Positions 19,185 to 27,213 of a stretch of DNA of 42,804 nucleotides are shown here, one piece after another. Numbering within the stretch: position 1 is the stretch's first letter; every line of letters begins with the position of its first letter. Both the position numbers and the translations under genes were made by a program. The DNA is from a bacterium (GTDB taxonomy: Bacteria > Bdellovibrionota > Bacteriovoracia > Bacteriovoracales > Bacteriovoracaceae). The stretch covers positions 1 to 42,804 of the forward strand of contig JAUHVL010000027.1 in the NCBI GenBank assembly GCA_030425045.1. The letters run 5' to 3'. The notes beneath the pieces were generated by a model. That model worked only from the letters and a program-made list of their open reading frames with translations. It had not been told where the DNA came from and did not search any database.

Positions 19185-19367
19185 ATGTATAAAACTCTAC
19201 CCCTATTTCTTCTCTTTTTGTTTTCAATATTATTTTTTGAAAATAAATCAAAAGTAAAAAAACCAATTAATCAGTTAAATAGTCAGTTTGATCGACTCGA
19301 TCGTGAACTAAAAAAAGCTAAAACTCATGAGGTTTCTTATAGGAGGTATAAAAATACTCTTAATTAA
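19185..19367 (+). CDS. Small membrane-anchored protein (60 residues)
   Basis: A perfect AGGAGGT sits seven bases before the ATG. The product has one hydrophobic helix (about residues 4-18) followed by a highly charged, Lys/Arg-rich helix that could form a coiled coil (QFDRLDRELKKAK). It is followed immediately by a strong terminator. No family recognised; the very strong ribosome binding site and the terminator are the main reasons to believe it is expressed. Confidence 0.65.
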   Translation: MYKTLPLFLLFLFSILFFENKSKVKKPINQLNSQFDRLDRELKKAKTHEVSYRRYKNTLN

Positions 19368-19376
19368 AAAATGAAT

Positions 19377-19414
19377 TTAAAAGGTGATTTAAAGATCACC
19401 TTTTAATTTTTTTT
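19377..19414 (+). terminator. Strong rho-independent terminator
   Basis: TTAAAAGGTGAT (19377-19388) pairs with ATCACCTTTTAA (19395-19406), loop TTAAAG, followed by eight Ts. It ends the 60-residue gene and overlaps the 3' end of the convergent SGNH gene. Confidence 0.88.
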
Positions 19415-20597
19415 CAAGCGCTTTCCAATCACAACGTCTATCTAAAAATTCATACTCGGCAATAATAAGTTTCGCTATTTTATCTAGAAACATACGTTGA
19501 GCTGTTCTGTTGAGATGACAACAACCGTCTATATAAGTTTCTTCAAATGAGCGTGAAAAGACGCTAGTGAAGTCATAAAGATTAAAGTGATAATGATCAA
19601 CTAGTCTTTCAACTTCTTGTTTATAAACCGACACATAATCATCATAGTGTCCAAGAAGATGTGGCTTGTAAAATTCGATATACTTTAGTTCATTTGATGT
19701 TACTTTTTTCCCAAATGCAGGTATCGGCTGTTTTATATAAAGTGACTTAATGTTTCGATCTTTTAGCATATTTTGCTGAGAACATGACTGAAGTAACCAA
19801 AAATTATAATTATTAAGAAAATAGTCCTTTGAAAGTTTATTCAGCTCTGGTTTAGTATTTTTTGAAACGAAAGAATAATAGTTATATATTTGATTAAGAA
19901 AAATATAATCAATCGTCTTTCTTGTTTTAAGCAAGTACTGATCTTTTTTAATTCGTTTAAGTATTTCTTTTTTTACTCCATTTAGTTTCAACAAAATGGG
20001 AAGTCTAGATAATCTTTTTAGACCACTAAAATAGATATTTGAAACCGCATGCATAGGGTAATAATGAGGGTGCTGATGATAGAAATAGGCCACTTCATTA
20101 GATCCTTCGATATTGATACTCAAATCAAAGAATTGTGAAAACATGTTAGCAATATGGATACTTTGAGGTTGCCTTAATCCTCCTGCAGAGAAATTGATCA
20201 CCTTAATTTTCTTATCTCGAAATAGTTTATTCCCTCCAAGATATTTCTCAAGTGTTCTTTCTGTTTTATTAACTTCATAAATACCGTGAGCAACAGAACC
20301 TCCAAAGATAGCGATAATAAACTCATTTTTATCACCTTTAGGTTTTCTGGTTAATAAGTTGCGTTCGAAGTCATTATTACTATTGATAAAGCCAAAAAAA
20401 GGATGTGGTTTTAATGAAGTATTTTTTTTCATTAAATGAGAGACAAATTGAATACTATCGAGATGAAAAGATAACTGCCCATTATAGTGTAATGTCACTT
20501 GATTTTTAATAAATGGGAAAAGAAAATATAAAAAAACCTCCAAAAATAAAAATGAAAACAATATATTGAGAGTAACAACTTTGATTTTATTTTTCAT
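19389..20597 (-). CDS. Membrane-anchored SGNH/GDSL-type hydrolase
   Basis: A 402-residue protein with one N-terminal membrane helix (about 6-30) and the rest outside the inner membrane. The SGNH blocks are present: FGGSVAHG with nucleophile Ser101 (block I), INFSAGG (block II), GSNE at 165-168 (block III), and DGCCH with Asp357 and His361 (block V). The catalytic set is therefore complete. Relatives remove or transfer acyl groups on envelope glycans, lipids or proteins; the substrate here is unknown. The ATG directly follows the TAA of the PEGA-like lipoprotein gene, so it is the last gene of the kinase-FHA operon. Confidence 0.82.
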   Translation of the reverse strand: MKNKIKVVTLNILFSFLFLEVFLYFLFPFIKNQVTLHYNGQLSFHLDSIQFVSHLMKKNTSLKPHPFFGFINSNNDFERNLLTRKPKGDKNEFIIAIFGGSVAHGIYEVNKTERTLEKYLGGNKLFRDKKIKVINFSAGGLRQPQSIHIANMFSQFFDLSINIEGSNEVAYFYHQHPHYYPMHAVSNIYFSGLKRLSRLPILLKLNGVKKEILKRIKKDQYLLKTRKTIDYIFLNQIYNYYSFVSKNTKPELNKLSKDYFLNNYNFWLLQSCSQQNMLKDRNIKSLYIKQPIPAFGKKVTSNELKYIEFYKPHLLGHYDDYVSVYKQEVERLVDHYHFNLYDFTSVFSRSFEETYIDGCCHLNRTAQRMFLDKIAKLIIAEYEFLDRRCDWKALEKKLKGDL

Positions 20598-22028
20598 TTA
20601 ATATCTAAACCAATCTCGAATCATTGTTTTCAGAGAGGGGAAGTAATAACCAAAACCAAAAGATGATTGAATCCACTTCTCAAGTTCATAATAACCAGGT
20701 CGCCCCACAGGACTATTAATTTCATATTGAGTTAATGAGGCCACAAAATACCATTTTTCATCAAAGAATCCGACATAGTTTAGGTTAAACCTTTTGGATC
20801 TTTTTACTTTGTTTTCACTCATTCCTAGAGAGTCTTGCATATTTAGGTTCCCCATCCCGTAGCCGGCCTCTAAGCTAAGAGCTCCCCACGGAGTATGCCC
20901 GGTAAGGCCAATATTATAAGTGGCCATAAAGGCAATCATTTGGGTTGTAAAATTATCATTTTGAGTTTGCCATGCATTTAACTTAAACATGGGAAAAGTG
21001 GTGAAGTCCCAGTCCCAAGAACCATAGAATTGAGGATGAAGAACATTGGCCAAACCAAAGAATGTAACTATTCTAGGGACGGCCTCTGGATGCTCATCTG
21101 TATCCTGACTATTGGCCGAGCTGACTGAGAACTGATCGGCATTATAATAAACCTTAGGATTTGTTAGGTAGGTAAACGTTAATGTATTGGGTACCAGATT
21201 AATAATTCCTATTAAAGTATCAATATACGATCTTTCAACGGTGGCCTCTTTTGGTAAATCAAACTCATTAAGATATTCTGTATTTTCTTCTTGCCCCGTA
21301 AAGAGATCATAAAGAACAGGTTTAATTTTATGACGATTCTTATTTTTACCTCTTTTTAAAAGTAGTGAATGAGTAGCGTTTAGCTCAGAGGCAATTTTGT
21401 TTAAATTTTCTTTTTTCACTTCAGAAAATGAAGATGCCGACTGATTTGTGATTCCTCGAAACTCCATTAATTTATAACTTTTATCGAGATCAATTATTTT
21501 ATCTTCTGTTTTTACCCGAGAAAAATAATTGTCTAACCAGTATTGCCTAACAAGCTTACTTACTTTGACGTCTTTATCAAAAAAAGGAAGTACTAAAACA
21601 TTTTTTTCTTTTAAAGTCGTTTTAGGAAGAAGATCCCGTCCAACAAAAATGGGCCCTTGACATAAAAAAAGATGGCCAGAAATCGCATCGATAGCTAGCG
21701 AAGCTCCACCAAGTATTGCCCCACCTATTCCAAAAAAAGCAGGAACAACTCCTGGAACTAAAGACTGCCCCCAATCGATCGGACATTTATAAAGCTCTCG
21801 ACTAGACCAATTCCCCTCTGACTCGGGTACTTTAAAAATAAAATATTGTTGGTGTTTTGGTTTGATATCATAAAAAAAGGGTGTCTTTCCTAAAAGTTTT
21901 CCTCTTTGATCATAAACAAGTAGCCCTCTAGGATTTGAATCAAAGGGAACAATATTCTTACGGCCACCAATAGTTCCGCAGGCCGAAAGAAGAAGATTTA
22001 ATAAAAGAAGAGTGACGAGAGACTTCAT
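20598..22028 (-). CDS. Lipoprotein with PEGA-like N-terminal domain and beta-rich C-terminus
   Basis: A 476-residue protein. LLLSAC (Cys17) is a good lipobox. Residues 33-75 (NPRGLLVYDQRGKLLGKTPFF) resemble the PEGA surface domain, with the typical G-x-TP turn. A Gly-rich hydrophobic stretch near 90-115 resembles the membrane-seeking part of related lipoproteins. The C-terminal 230 residues have alternating aromatic strands (WDWDFTTFPMFKLNAW, LSLEAGYGMGNL, FGFGYYFPSL), suggesting an outer-membrane beta-barrel-like domain. Its start overlaps the FHA gene stop (ATGA). It sits between a kinase/FHA pair and an SGNH enzyme, so an envelope-spanning role is plausible. Confidence 0.72.
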   Translation of the reverse strand: MKSLVTLLLLNLLLSACGTIGGRKNIVPFDSNPRGLLVYDQRGKLLGKTPFFYDIKPKHQQYFIFKVPESEGNWSSRELYKCPIDWGQSLVPGVVPAFFGIGGAILGGASLAIDAISGHLFLCQGPIFVGRDLLPKTTLKEKNVLVLPFFDKDVKVSKLVRQYWLDNYFSRVKTEDKIIDLDKSYKLMEFRGITNQSASSFSEVKKENLNKIASELNATHSLLLKRGKNKNRHKIKPVLYDLFTGQEENTEYLNEFDLPKEATVERSYIDTLIGIINLVPNTLTFTYLTNPKVYYNADQFSVSSANSQDTDEHPEAVPRIVTFFGLANVLHPQFYGSWDWDFTTFPMFKLNAWQTQNDNFTTQMIAFMATYNIGLTGHTPWGALSLEAGYGMGNLNMQDSLGMSENKVKRSKRFNLNYVGFFDEKWYFVASLTQYEINSPVGRPGYYELEKWIQSSFGFGYYFPSLKTMIRDWFRY

Positions 22029-22939
22029 GATTGAAAGATTAATCCTGCATTTTTCGCTTTTACCAAGATTCTCTCTGATTCAATGAGTTCAGGCGCCTTA
22101 GGCTTAATTGTATTCATTTTTTGATTTTCAATCTCTGCCCAATATCGCGTTTTCGTTTTATCGTGATTAAACGTCATATCACTTAAAAGTTGATTGCAGC
22201 TCCATTCATCGAGAGAGGAATAACTGGTGCCATTTTTTGATCCAAAATCCTCTATGATGACTCTCCCTTTTTGCTGAAAAGAAAGCCTCAAGTGGCCTGG
22301 GAGGTCCTTTGTGGGACTACTTAAAAAAGGATCATTAAGAAGAAGAACGACAGCATAAGGACCATACTCCTCGCAATACTTCATCATATCTTTCTCTTTA
22401 ACCTGACGGTTACCGGCAATGATAACATTGACCCACTCCCCTGCTCTTGCCAGTGTCAATGTCTTCAAGTCAATTTCGAGATGATATAATTCGTTAAAGA
22501 GTTCAAAGTAAATGACAAATCTATTAAATTCAGGATGACTCTCCCCTTTTTTAACCCTTAAGAAATGCTCCATCCCAGGAGAATAAAAAAGATCGGCCCC
22601 ACCGTCCACAATTTCATTACGGCCAGAAACAGAAAGGTTATCTTTTCCTGAAATTTGATATTTATAAAACCGCACCCTCTCAGAAAATTCCTCTTCCATC
22701 GTTTTTCCAAGAAAAATACCTTGTTTATTAAAAGCAAACTCATCGACCTCACTTTCAGTAACAAGGTTTTTCAAATCTCTTCTTAATGCTTTTTCAATAT
22801 TTTCTTTTTCATCCAAGTCCATTTTATTTTTAATCCATGTTTCAACTTCTTTTCGCTCGAGGGGTCCCCAAGATTTTAAAACATTAATGATACTTGTATA
22901 CCTTTTAAAGGTGGAGTGTTCTGTATAAGTTTTATTCAT
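22025..22939 (-). CDS. FHA-like protein with possible winged-helix N-terminus
   Basis: A 304-residue cytoplasmic protein with no signal peptide. Residues 227-240 read VIIEDFGSKNGTSY, the D-x-G-S-x-N-G-T hallmark of FHA phosphothreonine-binding domains. The usual upstream GR and S-x-x-H blocks are weak; a degenerate version (SSPTKDLPGH) is visible near 207-216. Residues about 10-65 have the helix spacing of a winged helix (INVLKSWGPLERKEVETW, then KALRRDLKNLV), so DNA binding is possible. Its ATG overlaps the kinase stop by four bases (ATGA), implying coupled expression and suggesting it reads the kinase output. Confidence 0.72.
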   Translation of the reverse strand: MNKTYTEHSTFKRYTSIINVLKSWGPLERKEVETWIKNKMDLDEKENIEKALRRDLKNLVTESEVDEFAFNKQGIFLGKTMEEEFSERVRFYKYQISGKDNLSVSGRNEIVDGGADLFYSPGMEHFLRVKKGESHPEFNRFVIYFELFNELYHLEIDLKTLTLARAGEWVNVIIAGNRQVKEKDMMKYCEEYGPYAVVLLLNDPFLSSPTKDLPGHLRLSFQQKGRVIIEDFGSKNGTSYSSLDEWSCNQLLSDMTFNHDKTKTRYWAEIENQKMNTIKPKAPELIESERILVKAKNAGLIFQS

Positions 22940-23925
22940 TTCACAATTCTCTTAAAAATATTTTTCGTTTCGTTATTTATTTTGAATTTTTTGGTTTTCT
23001 TTTGTTGACCTTTCTTAATCTTTTTTCTTTTCTTATTTATTCTTTGTTTTTTCTCATATTTCACTTGCTTAGAGAGCTTACTTTTATTTGTCATCTTAGG
23101 CTTTGTCTCACTCGAGTTAAAAAATAAAGCAGCAACAAAAAGTGCGGAGATTATAGTAAGGCCAACAACCCATTTTTTTCGATCACCTTCTTTAAGCTCA
23201 ACTGATTGTGTTTTAAATTGATTCACTTGTTTAACCACTTCATCAATTTTTATTCGTGCCTCAACCATGGGTAATTTCATTGAAGCTATCAAGAAATCTA
23301 AATCAACAGCAAAACCGAGAGACTCAGCATTATTTTTAATCTCATCTAAAATAATACCTAGAGAGTAAATATCGTTATGAAGACCAAACTCTTTTTCATA
23401 AGCTTCAGGCGCCATATAATCGACTTTTCCTACCGCCTCATCAATCAATTGAAATTCTTGTTCACTCCTAGCAAGAGAAAAGTCGATGAGATAGATGCAC
23501 GATCCATCATTTGAAACTAAAATATTATCCGGTGATAAATCAAAGTGACCAAGGTGGTAATGTTGGTGAAGAGTATAAACACTTCTCGAAATTTGATCGA
23601 TTAAGGAAAAAGCAAATTCAGAGCTTAGCTTTTCACCAAGACCTTCACACTCATCAAGAATGCTTCTTAACGTCTTTCCTTCAATAAAATCCATCACAAG
23701 AAAGGGAATACCGTCGGCATCATTTGAGATTTGATAAACCTTTGGTGAGATCTTTGCTTTGTTTATAAGCTGTAACTTTTCAAATTCATTTTCAATTTGT
23801 CTGATTGATTGCGCTGATTTATTTTTAGCCTCTTTGATTACTTTTGTCGCACTACTATCTAAAAATACATCAGTGTATTTTCCCCGACCAAGTAATCGAT
23901 GTTTTTGCAACGTACTGCTTTGCAT
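22936..23925 (-). CDS. Membrane Ser/Thr protein kinase with atypical active-site motifs
   Basis: A 329-residue Hanks-type kinase. Visible elements: glycine loop LGRGKYTDVF (12-21), ATP-site Lys31, catalytic loop HFDLSPDN (127-134, catalytic Asp129, Asn134), metal motif DFS instead of DFG (148-150), and APE (172-174). HFD replaces HRD, making it a non-RD kinase. A single membrane helix at about 252-269 is followed by a roughly 60-residue extremely Lys/Arg-rich extracytoplasmic tail with no PASTA or other sensor domain. GGAG lies eight bases before the ATG, and a TTGACA promoter lies about 50 bases upstream. It heads the kinase-FHA-lipoprotein-SGNH operon. Confidence 0.88.
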   Translation of the reverse strand: MQSSTLQKHRLLGRGKYTDVFLDSSATKVIKEAKNKSAQSIRQIENEFEKLQLINKAKISPKVYQISNDADGIPFLVMDFIEGKTLRSILDECEGLGEKLSSEFAFSLIDQISRSVYTLHQHYHLGHFDLSPDNILVSNDGSCIYLIDFSLARSEQEFQLIDEAVGKVDYMAPEAYEKEFGLHNDIYSLGIILDEIKNNAESLGFAVDLDFLIASMKLPMVEARIKIDEVVKQVNQFKTQSVELKEGDRKKWVVGLTIISALFVAALFFNSSETKPKMTNKSKLSKQVKYEKKQRINKKRKKIKKGQQKKTKKFKINNETKNIFKRIVK

Positions 23926-23949
23926 TACATGAGCTCCAATAATTTCCCT

Positions 23950-23978
23950 TATTTAGCCACAAGGGCACAATGTGTCAA
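23950..23978 (-). promoter_or_regulatory. Promoter of the kinase-FHA-lipoprotein-SGNH operon
   Basis: On the minus strand TTGACA (23978-23973) is followed after 17 bases by TAAATA (23955-23950). The -35 is perfect, the -10 weak. The implied leader to ATG 23925 is about 20 bases. Confidence 0.5.
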
Positions 23979-24042
23979 GTCCTCCCATTTTTTAAACCCA
24001 TAACCTGTTAATTTATGAAACCATAAGCTTAAGGAGTACCAT

Positions 24043-24843
24043 ATGAAGCAGTTAGTCATTACGTTATTTTTAATATCCAATGTAGCCTTGGCAGCGAAGA
24101 ACAGTAAAGTTGATGGGAAGACGATCAATATCGATGGCCATTACAACGAAACCAAAAATGTTCAAGTTGATGAGGAGTTAAAGTCTCTAAGAACAGAACT
24201 TAAAAACGTTAAAACTCTTAAAAAGAATTACCAAAAGAAAGAGAAAATGTACGGTAAGCTCGTTCAAGAATCTGAAGGTCTAAAAGAAAACTTCGAAAAC
24301 TATCTCGAGCAAAGAGATGAGTGGAATGATGCTATTGGTGGTTACAATCAACTTTTAGAATGTACTAAAAGTAAATCAGCAAAAGATTGTCTAAAGAGAA
24401 GACCTAAAAAAAAAGCTATAGATCGCGGTACTAGAAGACAAAAACAATCACGAAACTATGCCCCTTCTAACTTTGAAGATGACCTAGCTTTTGATGATAT
24501 GAATATGGATTCTGTAACCATGTCTAATTCAGCAACATCGAGACCTGGACTTGGTAATTATATTAGAAGTTTCGATCAAAGTGTTGCTGGCAAGGCGATG
24601 GACTTAAACCTTTGTTATAAACAATCCCAAACAAAGCAACAGGGTACATTGCCCGTGATGATGAAAGTTGGACCTAATGGCAGACTTGATCATTTAACGT
24701 TTATCGATACCACTCAGATTTATAATAGGTATTTAGTAAATTGTTTGACGAGAGTTCTTTATAGTATTAACTACCCTCGTACTCCAAACAATAAACTTGT
24801 CAGTATTAAGAAAATTTTTACATTTGAATTACATCATATCTAA
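24043..24843 (+). CDS. Exported protein with AgmX/PglI (TonB-C-like) C-terminal domain
   Basis: A 266-residue protein with signal peptide MKQLVITLFLISNVALA. Residues 45-95 are a charged coiled coil. A basic region (118-138) and an acidic Ser/Asn linker follow. The C-terminal 80 residues match the AgmX/PglI pattern: LCYKQ, then GTLPVMMKVGPNGRLDHL, and a second Cys in LVNCLTRVL, then YPRTPNN, with conserved Cys191 and Cys234. In Myxococcus such domains occur in gliding-motility and periplasmic bridging proteins. Here there is no N-terminal TonB-type anchor, so it is probably periplasmic. AAGGAG precedes the ATG and a strong terminator follows. It diverges from the kinase operon. Confidence 0.75.
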   Translation: MKQLVITLFLISNVALAAKNSKVDGKTINIDGHYNETKNVQVDEELKSLRTELKNVKTLKKNYQKKEKMYGKLVQESEGLKENFENYLEQRDEWNDAIGGYNQLLECTKSKSAKDCLKRRPKKKAIDRGTRRQKQSRNYAPSNFEDDLAFDDMNMDSVTMSNSATSRPGLGNYIRSFDQSVAGKAMDLNLCYKQSQTKQQGTLPVMMKVGPNGRLDHLTFIDTTQIYNRYLVNCLTRVLYSINYPRTPNNKLVSIKKIFTFELHHI

Positions 24844-24868
24844 TTTTAAATAGTGATATCTTTCGAAT

Positions 24869-24896
24869 AAAAAAGGGCCCTAAAGGCCCTTTTTTT
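24869..24896. terminator. Bidirectional rho-independent terminator
   Basis: AAAAAAGGGCC and GGCCCTTTTTT flank loop CTAAA, with a T run on either strand. It separates the AgmX-domain gene from the convergent mgtC-like gene. Confidence 0.9.
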
Positions 24897-25671
24897 ATGA
24901 ACTCATTTTATTATTTTTAATATTGATATCATGATCTTGTACGATATCTTCAAGGTGAGGATGATAATTTACCTTATCAACCTTTACAGAGGTTTTTATT
25001 TCAGCGCAGATTCTCTCCATCATTCGAGGATGGGCCATCAGGACAACCGTTAAAAAGCGATAATTTTTCTTTGAGTGAATATCCTCTTCATATATCTCAA
25101 TAATATCCAATGTCTCGGAGAAGATGATATCTTTTACCGTTTTAGTAATTGAGCCATAAGAGAGGACTTCTAGTTGAAATGGCTTTTGATCCTTCTCTCT
25201 TTCTAAAAAGCGATAGAGAGGATTTATCATTTTTAAAACAATAAGAACGGTTAAAGAAAAGATTGTGGCACTAAAGGGATGGCCAACACCCACTGTATAA
25301 CCAATGGCCGCCACCACCCAAATCGTTGCTGCTGTGGTTAAACCAATGACATTACCTCGTCCTTGTATAATTGCCCCTGCACCGAGAAAACCAATACCAC
25401 TCACAATTTGTGCCGAAACACGGTTAGGATCTGGTGCCCCAATTGAGTTTTGAGCGATAGAAACGAGAGACATGGAGGTATACATACAGGCCCCCATACA
25501 AATCAAAATATTTGTTTTGAGACCAGCGGCCTTCATCTTTTTTTCGCGATCATAACCGACGATTCCACCAAGAACCATGGAAGCCAAAACTTGAATACCA
25601 AGACCGAGGAAAAGATTCACATTTCCGAGAAGTTCTATATAAATGGTTTGTGTATTCTCAAACAAACTCAT
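24895..25671 (-). CDS. MgtC/SapB-family membrane protein
   Basis: A 258-residue protein. Five hydrophobic helices occupy about residues 15-150, with the family signature VGYDREKKMKAAGLKTNILI (about 39-58) and VSGIGFLGAGAII (about 89-101). The C-terminal 100 residues form a soluble ACT-like domain. MgtC proteins act in magnesium limitation and survival inside host cells, and influence ATP synthase and phosphate balance in pathogens. It is a single gene with no clear ribosome binding site. No Mg-responsive leader was found in the short upstream region. Confidence 0.9.
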   Translation of the reverse strand: MSLFENTQTIYIELLGNVNLFLGLGIQVLASMVLGGIVGYDREKKMKAAGLKTNILICMGACMYTSMSLVSIAQNSIGAPDPNRVSAQIVSGIGFLGAGAIIQGRGNVIGLTTAATIWVVAAIGYTVGVGHPFSATIFSLTVLIVLKMINPLYRFLEREKDQKPFQLEVLSYGSITKTVKDIIFSETLDIIEIYEEDIHSKKNYRFLTVVLMAHPRMMERICAEIKTSVKVDKVNYHPHLEDIVQDHDINIKNNKMSS

Positions 25672-25774
25672 AAATAAATTTTAAGGTTAGTTTGTTTAAA
25701 ATACAAATTTAGACAGTTTTTATAAGTAATACTTATAGAGTTTATAAGAGCCAATTCCTGACCCTATTTATACA

Positions 25775-26560
25775 CTACTCATTAACTTCAAGTGAAAATT
25801 CAATATAATCATCGTTTTGGCAAACTTCAGTTGGCCTTCCACTATGCTGATTATTGAGACTATAAAAAGTTCGCTGAGAACTAAACAGTACGGCCACGTT
25901 AGGCCAAAGTTTATGAATTTTTGCATTTTCTTCTAAATGAAGGTCATCGACCAAAGAAACACCGGCCAGCCGAGAAGGTTCAGCAAGTGCTATTTTTGAA
26001 CGGGCCATATTAAAACCAGAAAACTTATCAATAACAGAAATCTCTAATCCGACAAAAATATGTTTGTTTGCTAAGTACTCTGGTTCATAGACCAACCGAT
26101 CGAAGAAACCTGTCTCATTAAAATGAGGCACTCTATTTATGGCATCATTAACTTTATACATTGGTAATGAGTAATTAAAATTTTCAAACTCAAAACTTTG
26201 TTGAGCAACAGTGCTCATTCCCGTCAAGGCCGTCATTAATAAATCTGTTGCTTCAACCTCTCCCGATTGGTGATCAAATTCATAATCATCAAAAGCAGCA
26301 ACGGAATCTCTCACTCTCGCTTTTTTTACAAACTCAATGGTTCCGTTATTTTGATTTAAAATGGCCTTGAAAACTTTTACTGAAAGCTGATATGGCCCTG
26401 AAAAACTTGTATTATTTTGATTCTTTAAACAAACCTTATCAATGGTGATCGTTAATTTTTTATCACCATCAATTCCACTCAAAGAATAAAGGTTACTATC
26501 CCAAGCTTTTAATGAAAGAGATATCAGACAAGAAAAAACAATAGTCGTAATTGGTTTCAT
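25775..26560 (-). CDS. Exported protein of unknown function
   Basis: A 261-residue protein with signal peptide (MKPITTIVFSCLISLSLKA). The mature part reads as a beta-rich domain with two cysteines (near 44 and 249). No motif recognised. It has a weak ribosome binding site and is transcribed divergently from the 118-residue exported protein. The shared intergenic space carries an inverted repeat built from TTTGACAG. Confidence 0.75.
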   Translation of the reverse strand: MKPITTIVFSCLISLSLKAWDSNLYSLSGIDGDKKLTITIDKVCLKNQNNTSFSGPYQLSVKVFKAILNQNNGTIEFVKKARVRDSVAAFDDYEFDHQSGEVEATDLLMTALTGMSTVAQQSFEFENFNYSLPMYKVNDAINRVPHFNETGFFDRLVYEPEYLANKHIFVGLEISVIDKFSGFNMARSKIALAEPSRLAGVSLVDDLHLEENAKIHKLWPNVAVLFSSQRTFYSLNNQHSGRPTEVCQNDDYIEFSLEVNE

Positions 26561-26646
26561 TTGATCATCATAAAAGAAGACTAAAAAATAATCCTGCTTT
26601 ATTTCATTCTTTCATATCGATGTCCTCAAAGTAGACAATAAAAAAG

Positions 26647-26665
26647 CTGTCAAAACATTTGACAG
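26647..26665. promoter_or_regulatory. Inverted repeat CTGTCAAA-ACA-TTTGACAG
   Basis: Eight-base arms (26647-26654 and 26658-26665) lie between two divergent genes. Each arm contains TTGACA in opposite orientation, so it may be an operator over a -35 box or paired divergent -35 elements. On the minus strand it is followed by CTTTTTT, so a terminator reading is also possible. Confidence 0.4.
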
Positions 26666-26687
26666 TACTATGTAAGCCTTTCTTAAA

Positions 26688-26710
26688 CGCCCATGAGGGG
26701 CGATATTTTT
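26688..26710 (+). other. Hairpin with T-rich tail in the leader of the 118-residue gene
   Basis: CGCCC (26688-26692) and GGGCG (26698-26702) form a short stem, followed by ATATTTTT. If transcription starts at the TTGACA near 26659, this could attenuate it. Weak evidence. Confidence 0.25.
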
Positions 26711-26739
26711 GCTAGACTAGAGAGATAACAGGAGATTTT

Positions 26740-27096
26740 ATGAAAAGCTTATTAATTACAATATTAACACTTTTATCACTTTCAACACTGGCCTTAAATG
26801 AAGGGCTATCCAATGCCGATCTCGTTAAATTATCTGCAGATAAAGATATCCAGTTATTGGCCTTAAAAGATTATTTTAAGCAGGAGCGTGATAATGCTGA
26901 AGGTATTTCTGATCATACTGAAGGTAAAATCGTCGCCGCCATTATTGACTCTACTGAGCGAGAAATTAAAGCTGTTGAAAAAATACTCTTTTCTAGTAAT
27001 GGAATGACGGAAGATGACCTGAGACGAATTGATTTTAACGATCTTCAGACCAGACTTGACAATATTAGAGAGATGATTGATCAAATTAACTTATAG
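26740..27096 (+). CDS. Small exported helical protein
   Basis: A 118-residue protein with signal peptide (MKSLLITILTLLSLSTLA) and a mature part that is acidic, helical and free of cysteine. No family recognised. AGGAG precedes the ATG. A 9-bp hairpin lies downstream. Confidence 0.75.
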   Translation: MKSLLITILTLLSLSTLALNEGLSNADLVKLSADKDIQLLALKDYFKQERDNAEGISDHTEGKIVAAIIDSTEREIKAVEKILFSSNGMTEDDLRRIDFNDLQTRLDNIREMIDQINL

Positions 27097-27111
27097 TAAT
27101 TAATGCAATCT

Positions 27112-27136
27112 GCGCGATAGCCTCAGCCTATCGCGC
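27112..27136 (+). terminator. GC-rich hairpin downstream of the 118-residue gene
   Basis: GCGCGATAG (27112-27120) pairs perfectly with CTATCGCGC (27128-27136) around a seven-base loop. There is no T run, so it may be a terminator needing help, or an mRNA 3' stabiliser. Confidence 0.5.
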
Positions 27137-27213
27137 TATATCATTAAAGTATTTAACTTCTACCCCACTTTCCCGTAATATAAACACAGAAAAATGAAGC
27201 TTTAGGAGCTGTA

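Noticed and set aside
19185-19367. Type I toxin peptide
   Set aside because: Size and membrane helix fit, but there is no sign of an antisense RNA gene or direct repeats, and the protein has a long charged tail.
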